From Opitutia bacterium UBA7441 (GTDB lineage: Bacteria; Verrucomicrobiota; Verrucomicrobiia; Opitutales; Coraliomargaritaceae): a stretch of DNA of 26,842 nucleotides. The notes beneath the pieces are model-generated. The model had not been told where the DNA came from, did no database searches, and worked only from the letters and a program-made list of their open reading frames with translations. The stretch spans positions 1 to 26,842 of the forward strand of contig DLQD01000122.1 in NCBI GenBank assembly GCA_002480015.1. Direction: 5' to 3'. Shown here in pieces: positions 7,755 to 15,627 of the stretch. Position 1 is the first letter of the stretch; every line of letters begins with the position of its first letter. Made by a program: the position numbers and the translations under genes.

Positions 7755-8633
7755 TTATGCTCGCGCGAGTAGCTTCTTTAAATACGGATTCGGATAGCGG
7801 CGTGAGGCGGTCACGGCATAGAAAGTTTCGTGGATGTCGGGGATCTGGTAGAGCTCCGTCAAAATGCCGGATTTCAGCTCATCATGCACGACCACGGGGG
7901 GCACCAGTGCGATGCACTCCGTCTCGCGGGCGATGAGGCGGAGCATGGCCATGTCGTCGGCCTCCGCTGCGATGAGTGGGGCGATCCCCGCGCGCTCCAT
8001 GATCAGGTCGAAGCGGGCGCGTATGTTGCTCTCCATGCTCGGCAAGACCATGGGCACGCCGCGCAAATCTTCGGGGAAACGGAAGGTGTGCCGCTTCTTG
8101 AATTTCTTCGGGCCGACCAAACTGACTGCTTGATTGTCGACCAACTGGCTATGCAGGCGCCGCTCGTGATCGCGCGGGACAGGGCTGTTCGAGAGGACAA
8201 GGTCGATGTTGTGGGCGCGTAGCTGGTTAAATAATTCACTCGTGCTAGCGGAGTGGATGACCACCTCGAGCTCGGTGTCCTCCAATGCCTCGCGGAGGAA
8301 GCTGAGTTGGAAATTTTTCGAGAGGGTGGAGACCGCCCCGACGCGGAGCACGTTGCTGTAACGTCCGCTGCGGTTTTGAAGCGTGGCCAGCATTTCTTCG
8401 CCGGTGCGAAAGATAGTCTTGGCATAGTCGAGGACCATGCGCCCTTCTTCGGTCAGTTTGAGTGATTTGTGCTGCCGGTCAAAGAGGGCGCAGCCCAAGC
8501 TCTCTTCCAGCTTTTTCAGTTGGATGCTGAGCGCGGATTGTGCGACGTTGAGGCTCTCCGCTGCCCGCGTCAGGCTACCTTCGAGAACAATGGCATGAAA
8601 GTAGCGTAGGTGGTGGTAGTTGAGTTGGTTCAT
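7755..8633 (-). CDS. LysR-family transcriptional regulator (NhaR-like), divergent from dabBA
   Basis: A 292-residue LysR-type regulator. The N-terminal winged helix-turn-helix covers about residues 1-62 (LRYFHAIVLEGSLTRAAESL, AQSALSIQLKKLEESLG, LFDR), followed by a linker helix and a periplasmic-binding-protein-like effector domain to the C-terminus. The overall pattern, including the HETFYAVTASRRYPNPYLKKLL ending, resembles NhaR-like regulators. It is transcribed away from dabB with a 75-base AT-rich gap between the starts, the usual arrangement for a LysR protein controlling its neighbour. It most likely regulates dabBA and itself; control of the convergent BMC operon cannot be excluded. 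Confidence 0.9.
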   Translation of the reverse strand: MNQLNYHHLRYFHAIVLEGSLTRAAESLNVAQSALSIQLKKLEESLGCALFDRQHKSLKLTEEGRMVLDYAKTIFRTGEEMLATLQNRSGRYSNVLRVGAVSTLSKNFQLSFLREALEDTELEVVIHSASTSELFNQLRAHNIDLVLSNSPVPRDHERRLHSQLVDNQAVSLVGPKKFKKRHTFRFPEDLRGVPMVLPSMESNIRARFDLIMERAGIAPLIAAEADDMAMLRLIARETECIALVPPVVVHDELKSGILTELYQIPDIHETFYAVTASRRYPNPYLKKLLARA

Positions 8634-8708
8634 AGATATATAAAATAGAACAAACTTATAAAATACTTATATTGGATAAATTCAAGCGAATCTGTTAAAC
8701 TCTTCGTC
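8634..8708. promoter_or_regulatory. Divergent promoter/operator region between the lysR gene and dabB
   Basis: This 75-base AT-rich gap must hold promoters in both directions. The word TATAAAATA occurs twice in the same orientation (8639-8647 and 8657-8665, 18 bases apart), next to CTTATA repeats. These are plausible LysR-type binding or -10 sequences. No exact consensus could be assigned by eye. Confidence 0.45.
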
Positions 8709-10286
8709 ATGGAAATCACCATTAGCAGTCTCATTCTTTGGATCGCCCCCGTCTCGCTCCTCTGGGCGTTGATCCCTTCGAAATGGCTCAACGCCCGCGC
8801 GCTCACTGCAGGCCAGCTGGCCGAGGGTATTGCTTGGGCGGGGTTCGCTAGCACTGTGCTTGCGGCCGGGATTTGGGCACTGAGCAGCAGCACGCCGGTC
8901 GTGGCCACCCTGACAGACGCCAGTTGGATCGGTATACGCTTCGATGCGCTCTCAGCGGCTATTTTGCTGCTGGTCGCCTTCCTTGGGGCGGTCATCTTGC
9001 GCTTCTCAAAGAACTATCTGGCCGGCGATGCCAGGCAGGGGCACTTTTTTAAATGGATGTGTGTGACGCTCGGTGCGGTCATGGCCTTGGTCGTCGCGCC
9101 CGGTCTGGTGCAGTTCGGTTTAGCTTGGGTGGCGACGAGTTTAGGTCTGCATAAGCTGCTGGTTTATTTTCCCGATCGTGTGGGCACTTTGCTCTCCGCC
9201 CGTAAAAAGTCGCTTGTCAGCCGGGTGGGGGATCTCTGTTTGATCGGTGCCTTCTCTGGGGTCTATGCGATCTACGGGGTGCAGGATTTTGGTGGGCTCT
9301 TCGTCGCGACGCAAGAGGTGGGTGGTTCGCTAGGCAACTACTCCTGGATCTGCTGGTTAATCATCCTGGGCGCGCTCCTCAAGTCCGCCCAATTCCCTTT
9401 TCATACGTGGTTGCCTGATACGATGGGCGCGCCAACACCTGTCTCCGCGCTCATGCACGCGGGGATTATTAATGGGGGCGGCTACCTGGTCGTCCGCCTC
9501 AGCCCCGTGCTGGTGCACACGCCGGAAGCGCTCCACTTCCTCGCGGCGGCCGGCGCTTTGACTGCCGTTTATGGCTCTATGGTGATGTTGTCGCAGACCA
9601 GTGTGAAGCGTGCACTGGCCTACTCGACCATCGCGCAAATGGGCTTCATGCTCCTGCAATGCGGTCTGGGTGCCTTCCACCTTGCTGTGCTGCACCTCGT
9701 GGCGCACTCACTCTACAAGGGGCACGCCTTCCTCTCTAGTGGTTCAGCCGTGGATACGGCGAAAAAGCTGAACGCCAAGGCCAACTATGTCACGCTGCCG
9801 CAAAACCGCATCTGGTTCGCCGTCGCGGTGGCCGTCTCCATCGTGGTCGCGCTGAGCATCGCCTTCGGGGTGAGCCCCTCGAATAAGCCAGGTATGCTCG
9901 TGCTCAGTATGGTCGTGGCGATGGCTATCACTCAAATGGTCTGGACGTCGATGCGCCGTGGGCACACCGGCCTCAGCTTGGCGCAGACGGCCTTCGTCGC
10001 GGGCGGTTTGGCCGCGCTCTACTTCGTGTTGGCTGCTCTGGCTGGACAGGTGCTCGCGCCCTCGCTTCCGGCTCAAGTGCCCCCCGCGCCGATTTTGGAG
10101 TCGGTTCTTGCTCTGATCCTTCTTGCATTCCTTATCACTTCGATCCGCTTTCAGGACGGGGAACCGGGATTCCTCAGTGTAGCCTACAAGCGACGGCTCT
10201 ACGTGCACGCCCTTAATGGCTTCTACATGAACACATTGGCTAACCGTGTCGCCCGTCGTCTTGGTCTCGTCCCCGGAAAACGGTAA
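8709..10286 (+). CDS. dabB: DabB, proton-channelling membrane subunit of the DAB inorganic-carbon transporter
   Basis: A 525-residue polytopic membrane protein of the NuoL/MrpA antiporter family, with about 13-14 hydrophobic segments. Conserved features are GALLKSAQFPFHTWLPDTM with the ion-channel Lys, APTPVSALMHAGIINGGGYL, KRALAYSTIAQMGFMLLQCG and VAHSLYKGHAFLSSG. The TM5 segment that holds an essential Glu in complex I subunits reads LAWVATSLGLHKLL, without the Glu, which fits DabB rather than a respiratory subunit. It pairs with dabA downstream. Together they are proposed to couple cation influx to conversion of CO2 to bicarbonate (established for Halothiobacillus DAB). A cytoplasmic C-terminal tail follows the last segment. 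No Shine-Dalgarno is evident before ATG 8709. Confidence 0.93.
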   Translation: MEITISSLILWIAPVSLLWALIPSKWLNARALTAGQLAEGIAWAGFASTVLAAGIWALSSSTPVVATLTDASWIGIRFDALSAAILLLVAFLGAVILRFSKNYLAGDARQGHFFKWMCVTLGAVMALVVAPGLVQFGLAWVATSLGLHKLLVYFPDRVGTLLSARKKSLVSRVGDLCLIGAFSGVYAIYGVQDFGGLFVATQEVGGSLGNYSWICWLIILGALLKSAQFPFHTWLPDTMGAPTPVSALMHAGIINGGGYLVVRLSPVLVHTPEALHFLAAAGALTAVYGSMVMLSQTSVKRALAYSTIAQMGFMLLQCGLGAFHLAVLHLVAHSLYKGHAFLSSGSAVDTAKKLNAKANYVTLPQNRIWFAVAVAVSIVVALSIAFGVSPSNKPGMLVLSMVVAMAITQMVWTSMRRGHTGLSLAQTAFVAGGLAALYFVLAALAGQVLAPSLPAQVPPAPILESVLALILLAFLITSIRFQDGEPGFLSVAYKRRLYVHALNGFYMNTLANRVARRLGLVPGKR

Positions 10287-10318
10287 ACTCTTCTCGAATG
10301 CATCAATCTTACAAAACA

Positions 10319-10400
10319 TGTAGCGATGTGCAGCCAGTCACGTCGATGTCGGCCGGGTGCAGTCATTGTCCGTCGACCCTGCTGGCGCGGGTTCGCTACA
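10319..10400 (+). promoter_or_regulatory. Long stacked inverted repeat between dabB and dabA
   Basis: Three collinear stems are visible: TGTAGCGA (10319-10326) with TCGCTACA (10393-10400), GCCAG (10333-10337) with CTGGC (10382-10386), and GTCGA (10342-10346) with TCGAC (10373-10377), extended by CGG/CCG. The internal loops are symmetric (6/6 and 4/4 bases). No T-run follows. It could set the dabB:dabA ratio or act as a processing site; this is inference. Confidence 0.55.
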
Positions 10401-10434
10401 AAAGCTGAATACTAATTTTCAACCACGACGCTCT

Positions 10435-12873
10435 ATGCAAACCGAACAACTCAACGAATCTATTCTAGCCGCCTGCGCCAAAATCGCGCCACTGTGGCCG
10501 CTGTCCCATTTTGTCGCGGTGAATCCCTTCGCTGGCTTTGCCGATCAGCGCTTTGCCAAGGTTGCCACATTCGCAAAACGTATCCAAGGTGCAGATACAG
10601 TCATGCCGCGTGCGTGGTTCAATGCAAAATTCAAGTCCGGCGATCTCGGGATGGAAGATTTACGCACGGCTGTATCTACGGCGACTCCAGAGGTGGTCGA
10701 TAGCTTCGAGGCCTACGATGAGCCGCTTACTGTCGAGCATCTGGTTTCGCTGCTTGATGAGCCTTCGGTGGAGGAAACGCTGCTCTACCAGACCTGTTCG
10801 TTCAGCGCCTATCTCGACTCGCGAGTGGGCACTAATTGGCAATACGTCATCCGTGAGGAAGCGGCTAAATGGTGTGCGGCTTATGACGACGAGGGCCAGT
10901 CCTCTTGGAAATTCCCTTGGAAGGATTTAACTCTCTACCAAGGCTGGAAAGAAGCCGCCCAGATCGACAAGAACCCCGAGTTGTGTGGGCTCATTGGATT
11001 TCGCAAAATGGTTCAATCCTTCCCTGACGATCCGGATCAGGCGATCGCCCAGGCGGTCGAACTTCTTGAGATGCCGGAATCGCATGTCGAAGAGTTGCTC
11101 TATCGCATCCTCCTGACCTTACCCGGATGGGCAGGCCACCTACGTTACAAAGACCGGGAATACGAAATTCGCGGTGGCTCGGGCACCTTGCTCCACCAGT
11201 TGTTGGCCATCCTCCTCAACTATGAAGTCGCACTGTATAAACTGCAACAGGACGACAAGGACTTCCTCCTCGGCTGGCAGCGCAACCTCCTCGAAGAGCC
11301 GGAGAACTTAGGGGCGACTGTGATCGATCTCGACCTCGCCCAGCGCTTGGTCTGGCAATCCGCTCTGGAGAGCGCCTTTGAACGGAAACTCCGTGGGAAC
11401 ATCCGCCCCGAAGTCGCCGAGGTCTCGCAGCCGGATGTGCAGGCCGTCTTTTGTATCGACGTGCGCTCCGAGGTTTTTCGCCGCGCGCTGGAATCGACCC
11501 ATCTGCAGGTTCAGACGATGGGCTTTGCCGGATTTTTCGGTCTAGCCATCGACCACAGCGTGCCTGGTCTTGGACCTTCGCAGGCGCGTTGCCCTGTCCT
11601 GCTCGTGCCTCCGGTCAAAACCGCCGACCACTGCGGCGGCATGGCCAGTTACGAGTTTGACCAGCTCAAGTTTACCAAGATCCTCGATCGTGAGGATAAA
11701 CGGAGTTGGAAGCGCTTCAAGGAAGCGGCAGCCTCCTGTTTTACCTTTGTGGAAACAATGGGGCTGACCTACGCCTACAAGATGATTTGCGACGCCCTCG
11801 GTTACCATCTCACGCTCCAGTCACCCGATCTCGGCCGTCCGGATTTCCTTGAGAATTTGGACGTAGAAGTGCGTGCCGACATGGCTGAGGGCATCCTCAG
11901 CGGACTCGGCCTGAAGGAGAGCTTCGCCAAGACTGTGCTCTTCTGCGGGCACGGCAGCGCCACGAAGAACAACCCCTATGCCTCCGGACTCGATTGTGGC
12001 GCTTGTGGCGGCCACGCCGGCGATGCCAATGCGCGTCTCGCAGCGGCACTCTTGAACCAGGTGGATGTGCGACCGGCACTTAAGGAGCGTGGCATTACTA
12101 TACCCGAAGGCACTCAGTTTATCGCGGGATTGCACAACACGACAACCGATGAGGTGACGCTCTTCGATACCGATGCCGCCGACCCGGCAGAGCTCGGCAA
12201 GCTCCGTGCCGCGCTCGACCAAGCGGGCGAGCTCTGCGCGATCGAACGCTCTGCCTTGCTCGGGAATGCGGCCAAGCAGTCGAATACCGTCAAAGCCGTC
12301 CGTGAGCGAAGCAAAGACTGGTCGCAGGTGCGGCCGGAGTGGGGCTTGGCTGGCAACGCCGGTTTTATCGTCGCGCCCCGAAAGTGGACGCAAGCATCCT
12401 CCCTGCAGAGCCGCGCTTTTCTTCACGAATACGATGCGAAGAGCGATCCCGAAGGGGCGGTGCTCGAGCAGATCATCGGTGGCCCACTTGTTGTCGGTAG
12501 TTGGATCAATCTTCAATACTATGGCTCGGCTACGGATAACACTCATTACGGTAGTGGCCACAAATCGATTCACAACGTCGTCGGCGGGGTGGGCGTCGCG
12601 CTGGGCAATGAAAACGATCTCTACCCCGGTCTGCCTTTCCAGTCCGTGCACGATGGTGAGAAGCTCATCCATGAACCGCTACGTTTGCATGCATGTATTG
12701 CGGCGGAGACCGAAGTAATCGATGGTATCCTTCAGCGTCAGGAGCATGTTCGCCACCTCGTCGAAAACGGCTGGGTGCACCTCATCGCCCTAGGCGCCGA
12801 CGGCCGCCTCTGGGCGCGCCGTCAATCTGACGGCACTTGGAAGCAAACAGCGCTGCGGGCTGCGGCGGCGTGA
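10435..12873 (+). CDS. dabA: DabA, zinc-containing carbonic-anhydrase-like subunit of the DAB transporter (DUF2309)
   Basis: An 812-residue soluble, membrane-associated subunit that, with DabB, is thought to hydrate CO2 vectorially and accumulate bicarbonate. It begins with the family's PLWPLSHFVAVNPFAGF block. The four zinc-site residues expected from Halothiobacillus DabA can be placed: C340 and D342 in VFCIDVRSE, H506 in FCGHGSATKNNPYAS and C521 in GLDCGACGGHAGDANAR. The His-to-second-Cys spacing of 15 equals that of the characterised protein. Further family blocks are FAGFFGLAI and SVHDGEKLIHEPLRL. An upstream GTG at 10357 would add 26 residues encoded inside the intercistronic hairpin, so ATG 10435 is preferred. 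In a heterotroph the system would feed carboxylation reactions. Confidence 0.95.
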   Translation: MQTEQLNESILAACAKIAPLWPLSHFVAVNPFAGFADQRFAKVATFAKRIQGADTVMPRAWFNAKFKSGDLGMEDLRTAVSTATPEVVDSFEAYDEPLTVEHLVSLLDEPSVEETLLYQTCSFSAYLDSRVGTNWQYVIREEAAKWCAAYDDEGQSSWKFPWKDLTLYQGWKEAAQIDKNPELCGLIGFRKMVQSFPDDPDQAIAQAVELLEMPESHVEELLYRILLTLPGWAGHLRYKDREYEIRGGSGTLLHQLLAILLNYEVALYKLQQDDKDFLLGWQRNLLEEPENLGATVIDLDLAQRLVWQSALESAFERKLRGNIRPEVAEVSQPDVQAVFCIDVRSEVFRRALESTHLQVQTMGFAGFFGLAIDHSVPGLGPSQARCPVLLVPPVKTADHCGGMASYEFDQLKFTKILDREDKRSWKRFKEAAASCFTFVETMGLTYAYKMICDALGYHLTLQSPDLGRPDFLENLDVEVRADMAEGILSGLGLKESFAKTVLFCGHGSATKNNPYASGLDCGACGGHAGDANARLAAALLNQVDVRPALKERGITIPEGTQFIAGLHNTTTDEVTLFDTDAADPAELGKLRAALDQAGELCAIERSALLGNAAKQSNTVKAVRERSKDWSQVRPEWGLAGNAGFIVAPRKWTQASSLQSRAFLHEYDAKSDPEGAVLEQIIGGPLVVGSWINLQYYGSATDNTHYGSGHKSIHNVVGGVGVALGNENDLYPGLPFQSVHDGEKLIHEPLRLHACIAAETEVIDGILQRQEHVRHLVENGWVHLIALGADGRLWARRQSDGTWKQTALRAAAA

Positions 12874-12881
12874 ATAGTCGC

Positions 12882-12909
12882 GTGCTGCAGCCTGTGTTCG
12901 CTGTAGCGC
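12882..12909 (+). terminator. Hairpin after dabA, weak terminator candidate
   Basis: GTGCTGCAG (12882-12890) pairs with CTGTAGCGC (12901-12909) over 9 bases with two G-T pairs and a 10-base loop. No T-run follows, so it may be a processing or Rho-associated site rather than an intrinsic terminator. The rest of the 93-base gap before the SCO gene shows nothing else clear. Confidence 0.35.
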
Positions 12910-12966
12910 CACGCCTCGATTGTTTCGGAAGCTTGCATCTATCGTCGACTTATTCTTGTTAGAGGC

Positions 12967-13812
12967 ATGCGTTATCTGTTTTCCATCGTCGCACCCTTTA
13001 TCCTCTTCGTCTTGACTGCCGACGCTGCTTCGATCCAAGGGCGAGTCATCAAGGTTTTGCCTGATACGCGCTCCTTCGAGCTGGAGCTCCTTCAATCGGA
13101 TGACGCCCGAATCTCGACTGGTAGCATGCAGACCTTTCGCGTCGGTGCGGGTGATCTAGCCATTGGCTACGAAGGGCGTATGATTCGGGCAACCGCTGCC
13201 TTCTTCAGCAATAAGTGGAATCTGGAGCAGGTCTTCCCATTGGATGGCCTCGGTGCCAAGGCCGCTCGCGATGTTAACCAACAGCTCCATCAAGCCACTG
13301 CCACGATGAGCCGCCGCAAGTATGTCAAACAGGGCGAATATATTCCCAACTTCGCCATGATCGATCAACGCGGTGAGTTTCTGCAAATTCGCCAGCTGCA
13401 AGGAAAGCCCTTTATTCTCAACTTTATCTTCACTCGTTGTACGGTGCCTACCATGTGCCCTGCCTCGAGCACCCGTATGTCTCGTCTTCAGGATGCTGCC
13501 CGGGAGGCCGGACTGGATAACCTTCAGTTCGTCACTATCACCTTCGACCCTGCTTTCGATTCGCCTGGCATCCTTCGCCAATACGCCGAGGGCTATGGCA
13601 TGGAGCCGGAAAACTTCCACCTGCTGACTGGCGACCCCAGCACCGTCGATGATCTCCTTCGCCAATTTGGAATCCTCACTATGGAGGAGGATGGCACCAT
13701 CAACCATACTATGGCGACACTCCTCGTCGACGTTAACGGTCGTGTCGCCTATCGAAAAGAAGGCGCCACATGGACTATCAAAGAATTTCTCAAAGCGGCG
13801 GAGTCCTTGTAA
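12967..13812 (+). CDS. SCO1/SenC/PrrC-family copper chaperone-like protein
   Basis: A 281-residue exported protein. Residues 1-20 form a signal peptide (hydrophobic, ending ADAA). Residues 22-95 form an extra beta-rich domain of unknown role; residues about 112-281 are a thioredoxin-fold SCO domain with IPNFAMIDQRGE, the redox/copper Cys pair C158 and C164 in FTRCTVPTMCPAS, and H247 in NHTMATLLVD. The Cys spacing is CX5C rather than the CX3C of classical Sco1; similar longer loops occur in SCO-like proteins. It probably delivers copper to a haem-copper oxidase or acts as a periplasmic thiol reductant. The likely partner is the membrane-anchored protein downstream, though a structured gap of nearly 200 bases lies between them. 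Confidence 0.85.
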   Translation: MRYLFSIVAPFILFVLTADAASIQGRVIKVLPDTRSFELELLQSDDARISTGSMQTFRVGAGDLAIGYEGRMIRATAAFFSNKWNLEQVFPLDGLGAKAARDVNQQLHQATATMSRRKYVKQGEYIPNFAMIDQRGEFLQIRQLQGKPFILNFIFTRCTVPTMCPASSTRMSRLQDAAREAGLDNLQFVTITFDPAFDSPGILRQYAEGYGMEPENFHLLTGDPSTVDDLLRQFGILTMEEDGTINHTMATLLVDVNGRVAYRKEGATWTIKEFLKAAESL

Positions 13813-13818
13813 GAGGTC

Positions 13819-13909
13819 TAGGTGCGGGTGCCATTAAATTCACAGGGGAACACAAACTGCAACAGTTGCCGGAACGCGTCCCGCACCTAAAGGAGCGGAC
13901 ATACGTATG
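13819..13909 (+). promoter_or_regulatory. Structured intergenic region: long-range inverted repeat plus a perfect palindrome
   Basis: TAGGTGCGGG (13819-13828) and CCCGCACCTA (13880-13889) form a perfect 10-base inverted repeat with a 51-base interior that contains a small AACTG/CAGTT hairpin. Just after it lies CATACGTATG (13900-13909), a perfect 10-base palindrome that could be an operator. It sits in the gap between the SCO gene and the next membrane protein. Whether it terminates, regulates or both is not determined. Confidence 0.5.
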
Positions 13910-14009
13910 CGGCTTTCTCGCTAAGCAGGATGGCCCCTGACCCAGTGTTTAAAATGGCGCCATCCGTGTGCTGCTCCCCCAGATTCCTACTTGCGCCAGA
14001 CTTCAGCGT

Positions 14010-14972
14010 ATGCACATTCATACGACATCATTTATGCCAGACGCTTCCCCTCAATCATTGTCTAAATCTACCTGGACATCCATTGCTCTGCTCAGCCTCG
14101 TCTTCGTGGGGGCGTATTTCGTCCTGCGCGCATTGCCTGATGCGCAGTGCGGTTTCCTGCACTACGAAGAAATCGTGAACGCGGACGGCGAGATTGAACT
14201 CTGCGCCACTAATCATGCCGGCTTTCTCGATTTGACCCGCTTGACGTACCCGATCACTGCGGAATTGCAGACTGCGGCCCCGTTGACGCGCAGTAGCGAA
14301 GCGCGTGTCGAGCTGAGCTTGGAGACCTCCGGCGGCATGACGATTGCTCCACATGAGTTGGCCGTGACCCATACTGAGAAAATGCACGTCATGGTCATCG
14401 ATCAGTCGTTGGAAGATTATCACCACCTCCACCCTGAAGCGGAGGGCTTGGATGGTGTTTATCAATTCGCCTTCACACCTGCGCGTGCCGGTACCTACCG
14501 CGTTTTCACGGAAATAGTTCCATTGCGTAGTCGCCGCCAAGCCATCGCGCTTAGCTCAATGGAAGTAGCCGGCGAGTCTCTACAGGTAGAGTTTGAACGA
14601 TCGAACGAAAGCGTAGTCAACGGCATTCATTTTCAAATCGAAGGCGCACCCGAAGTTCTAAAAACCGGTCGTGACTATCGACTCGAACTCAGCGTATTGA
14701 CTGAGTCTGGGGCACCCGTCGAACTGGAGACAGTGATGGGAGCTAAGGGGCACATGGTCGCCTTTGACGCCGAGGGTAAGGGGTTCGCCCATATGCACCC
14801 AGTTGATAGCGTCGTCTCTGCGCGCACTGCCGGCTTCGGAGCAGGCGCTGATGATGGCGCTGGGCTTGCTTTTCTCTTTAACGTCCCCAATCCCGGTTGG
14901 TATCGCCTCTTTGCGCAGATTCAAGTGGGTGGCGAAGCGGTCTTCGGGCGATTTGATCTCAAAGTGGACTAA
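14010..14972 (+). CDS. Membrane-anchored periplasmic protein with duplicated His/Met-rich motif, possible metal handling
   Basis: A protein of 320 residues from ATG 14010 (ATG 14034 is an alternative and would give 312). One N-terminal membrane segment (SIALLSLVFVGAYFVLRALP) is followed by an exported region built of two similar beta-sandwich-like halves. Each half carries a related motif: EKMHVMVIDQ then DYHHLHPEAEG in the first, and GAKGHMVAFD then FAHMHPVDS in the second. Each ends with an aromatic strand (AGTYRVFTEI, PGWYRLFAQI). Similar His/Met-rich repeats occur in periplasmic proteins near copper and heavy-metal genes, and the SCO gene upstream supports a link to copper. I do not recognise a named family with certainty; function is inferred. 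Confidence 0.7.
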   Translation: MHIHTTSFMPDASPQSLSKSTWTSIALLSLVFVGAYFVLRALPDAQCGFLHYEEIVNADGEIELCATNHAGFLDLTRLTYPITAELQTAAPLTRSSEARVELSLETSGGMTIAPHELAVTHTEKMHVMVIDQSLEDYHHLHPEAEGLDGVYQFAFTPARAGTYRVFTEIVPLRSRRQAIALSSMEVAGESLQVEFERSNESVVNGIHFQIEGAPEVLKTGRDYRLELSVLTESGAPVELETVMGAKGHMVAFDAEGKGFAHMHPVDSVVSARTAGFGAGADDGAGLAFLFNVPNPGWYRLFAQIQVGGEAVFGRFDLKVD

Positions 14973-14976
14973 AGCG

Positions 14977-15480
14977 ATGGACGATTTTGAAACTTTTAAA
15001 TCTGCGCGCGAGAAGATGGATCCCACCACGCGCAACATGAGCGATCACCAATGGCAGCAGGCCTATTCTGCCTATCGATCGGCTCGTGAGCGGGTAGTTG
15101 GCTCCGAGCGCAAAAGCAAAAAACGCCGCCCATCAAAAAGCGTACGCGGTGCTCACACGCCTTCCAGTCTGTCCTCGCTCGGGCTGCTCCGCCGCACCGT
15201 GCGCGACCAGTCTGCCTATGCCGACCTCCGCCTGATTATCGATCTGCTCGCCTGGATCGCTATTGCCGTGGTCGTTTTGGCCGCAGTCGTCTCACTCTTT
15301 TTCTACACCTCGATGCCGGCCGCCTTGGTCTCCTTGCTCGGAGCAGGCTTGGAAGTTATCGGAATTGTGGTCGCGCGACTACTTGCTCAGGTGTTAATTG
15401 ATATACCAGACATCGCACTTTATCGAGGTATTCAAGAATCTACGCTCGACCGTAAGCCAAGCTTAGATTCAGAGGTCTGA
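14977..15480 (+). CDS. Hypothetical membrane protein, two C-terminal hydrophobic segments
   Basis: A 167-residue protein starting 4 bases after the previous stop (ATG 14977; earlier in-frame ATGs would overlap the previous gene heavily). Residues 1-40 are polar and helical (DDFETFKSAREKMD), residues 41-75 are very basic (ERKSKKRRPSKS) and may bind nucleic acid or lipid head groups. Two hydrophobic segments follow at about 86-110 and 113-140, and a short acidic tail ends the protein. I do not recognise the family. The tight spacing suggests co-expression with the His/Met-rich membrane protein. Confidence 0.65.
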   Translation: MDDFETFKSAREKMDPTTRNMSDHQWQQAYSAYRSARERVVGSERKSKKRRPSKSVRGAHTPSSLSSLGLLRRTVRDQSAYADLRLIIDLLAWIAIAVVVLAAVVSLFFYTSMPAALVSLLGAGLEVIGIVVARLLAQVLIDIPDIALYRGIQESTLDRKPSLDSEV

Positions 15481-15512
15481 GTTATGATTTTTTGAGAAAC
15501 GCTTCTAAACGC

Positions 15513-15599
15513 AACATGCTCAATGCTTGATCTCTCGGGCGACTCTTACTGGCAAAGCCAAGAGTGCAAAATTATCAGTTGACCTAGTGAAAGCATGTT
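15513..15599 (+). promoter_or_regulatory. Nested inverted repeats in the spacer before the DUF2851 gene
   Basis: The outer arms AACATGCT (15513-15520) and AGCATGTT (15592-15599) are perfect complements. Inside lies a compact hairpin in which ACTCT (15542-15546) and TGGC (15550-15553) pair with GCCA and AGAGT (15557-15565). No T-run follows. This 141-base spacer must also contain the promoter of the DUF2851 gene if it is separately transcribed. Confidence 0.4.
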
Positions 15600-15627
15600 C
15601 ACTTATTGGCTGTAACAAAGGATGGGC

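Noticed and set aside
10357..10434. GTG start adding 26 residues to DabA
   Set aside because: The extension lies in a stacked inverted repeat and has no resemblance to the DabA N-terminus; ATG 10435 begins just before the conserved block.
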